A stretch of DNA of 64,000 bases. Source: Planctomycetota bacterium. Its GTDB lineage: Bacteria; Planctomycetota; Phycisphaerae; Tepidisphaerales; Tepidisphaeraceae. The position numbers and the translations under genes were made by a program. Shown here piece by piece: positions 63,888 through 64,000 of the stretch. The notes beneath the pieces are model-generated. The model saw only the letters and a list, made by a program, of their open reading frames with translations. It ran no database searches and was not told the origin of the DNA. Location of the stretch: NCBI GenBank assembly GCA_039182125.1, contig JBCDCH010000004.1, positions 46,888 through 110,887 on the forward strand. The letters run 5' to 3'. Every line of letters begins with the position of its first letter. Positions within the stretch are counted from its first letter, which is position 1.

Positions 63888-64000
63888 GGATCCGGTCCAG
63901 GGATGTTAACAGACGTGTACAATCCAGCCGACCGGGCTTGGTGACATAAGTGTCCCAAACAAAACCCATAACCCCCCCACCACCCAACAGCCCAACCCCC
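63888..64000 (+). other. C-rich window end without a gene
   Basis: After the last stop the sequence becomes C-rich and A/C-biased, with runs such as CCCCCCC, and ends in CCCCC. No frame with protein character begins here. Possibly the start of another word-repeat gap, cut by the window edge. Confidence 0.3.

Overview
The window is GC-rich (roughly 65% by eye), gene-dense bacterial DNA. It most likely comes from a planctomycete of the Phycisphaerae type. The signs are six large secreted proteins whose N-termini carry the LEPR-XLL type motif (LE[S/E/G]RRLL, one variant LPRRLLL), a membrane protein ending in a CPACGYDLR...CSECG zinc ribbon, a very long SecA, and few Shine-Dalgarno sites. The assignment rests on family knowledge, not on a database search.

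Layout. 1-9.8 kb: the tail of galK, small secreted and zinc-ribbon proteins, a TIM-barrel isomerase, a GNAT acetyltransferase, rpmA, tspO, obgE, an RraB-like protein, an ankyrin protein and aroF. 9.9-18.4 kb: a housekeeping run tpiA-secG-yicC-gmk-rpoZ-coaC-[PIN toxin/antitoxin]-coaB-dut-ftsK. 18.6-24.9 kb: a UPF0316 membrane protein, a nucleotidyltransferase, aroB, a PilZ-like protein, two unknown proteins and a family 2 glycosyltransferase. 25-46.6 kb: a surface/secretome region with five LEPR-XLL proteins carrying RTX-type Ca-binding repeats (one with a lectin domain, one with a cyclophilin domain) and one 2049-residue protein without RTX. A cupin gene, an ABC-2 exporter pair, gatC-gatA and an NTF2-like gene lie among them. 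46.6-56.7 kb: one minus-strand chemotaxis operon, cheA-mcp-cheW-mcp-cheR-cheD-cheY-cheX-cheB. 56.9-63.9 kb: a PcfJ-like protein, secA, and two secreted or membrane proteins.

Two non-coding patterns stand out. (1) At least 20 genes on both strands have a TANNNT hexamer ending 5-10 nt (mostly 5-8) before the start codon and no Shine-Dalgarno site, as expected for leaderless transcripts. I used this to choose several starts. (2) Five intergenic gaps between co-directional essential genes (yicC/gmk, gmk/rpoZ, dut/ftsK, gatC/gatA, and the gap before secA) are filled nearly from stop to start by inverted repeats. Each is built from its own simple word, unrelated to the others. A further point is that the usually fused coaBC is split in two by a PIN-domain toxin-antitoxin pair, with the toxin stop overlapping the coaB start.

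No rRNA, tRNA, CRISPR array, transposase or prophage gene was recognised.
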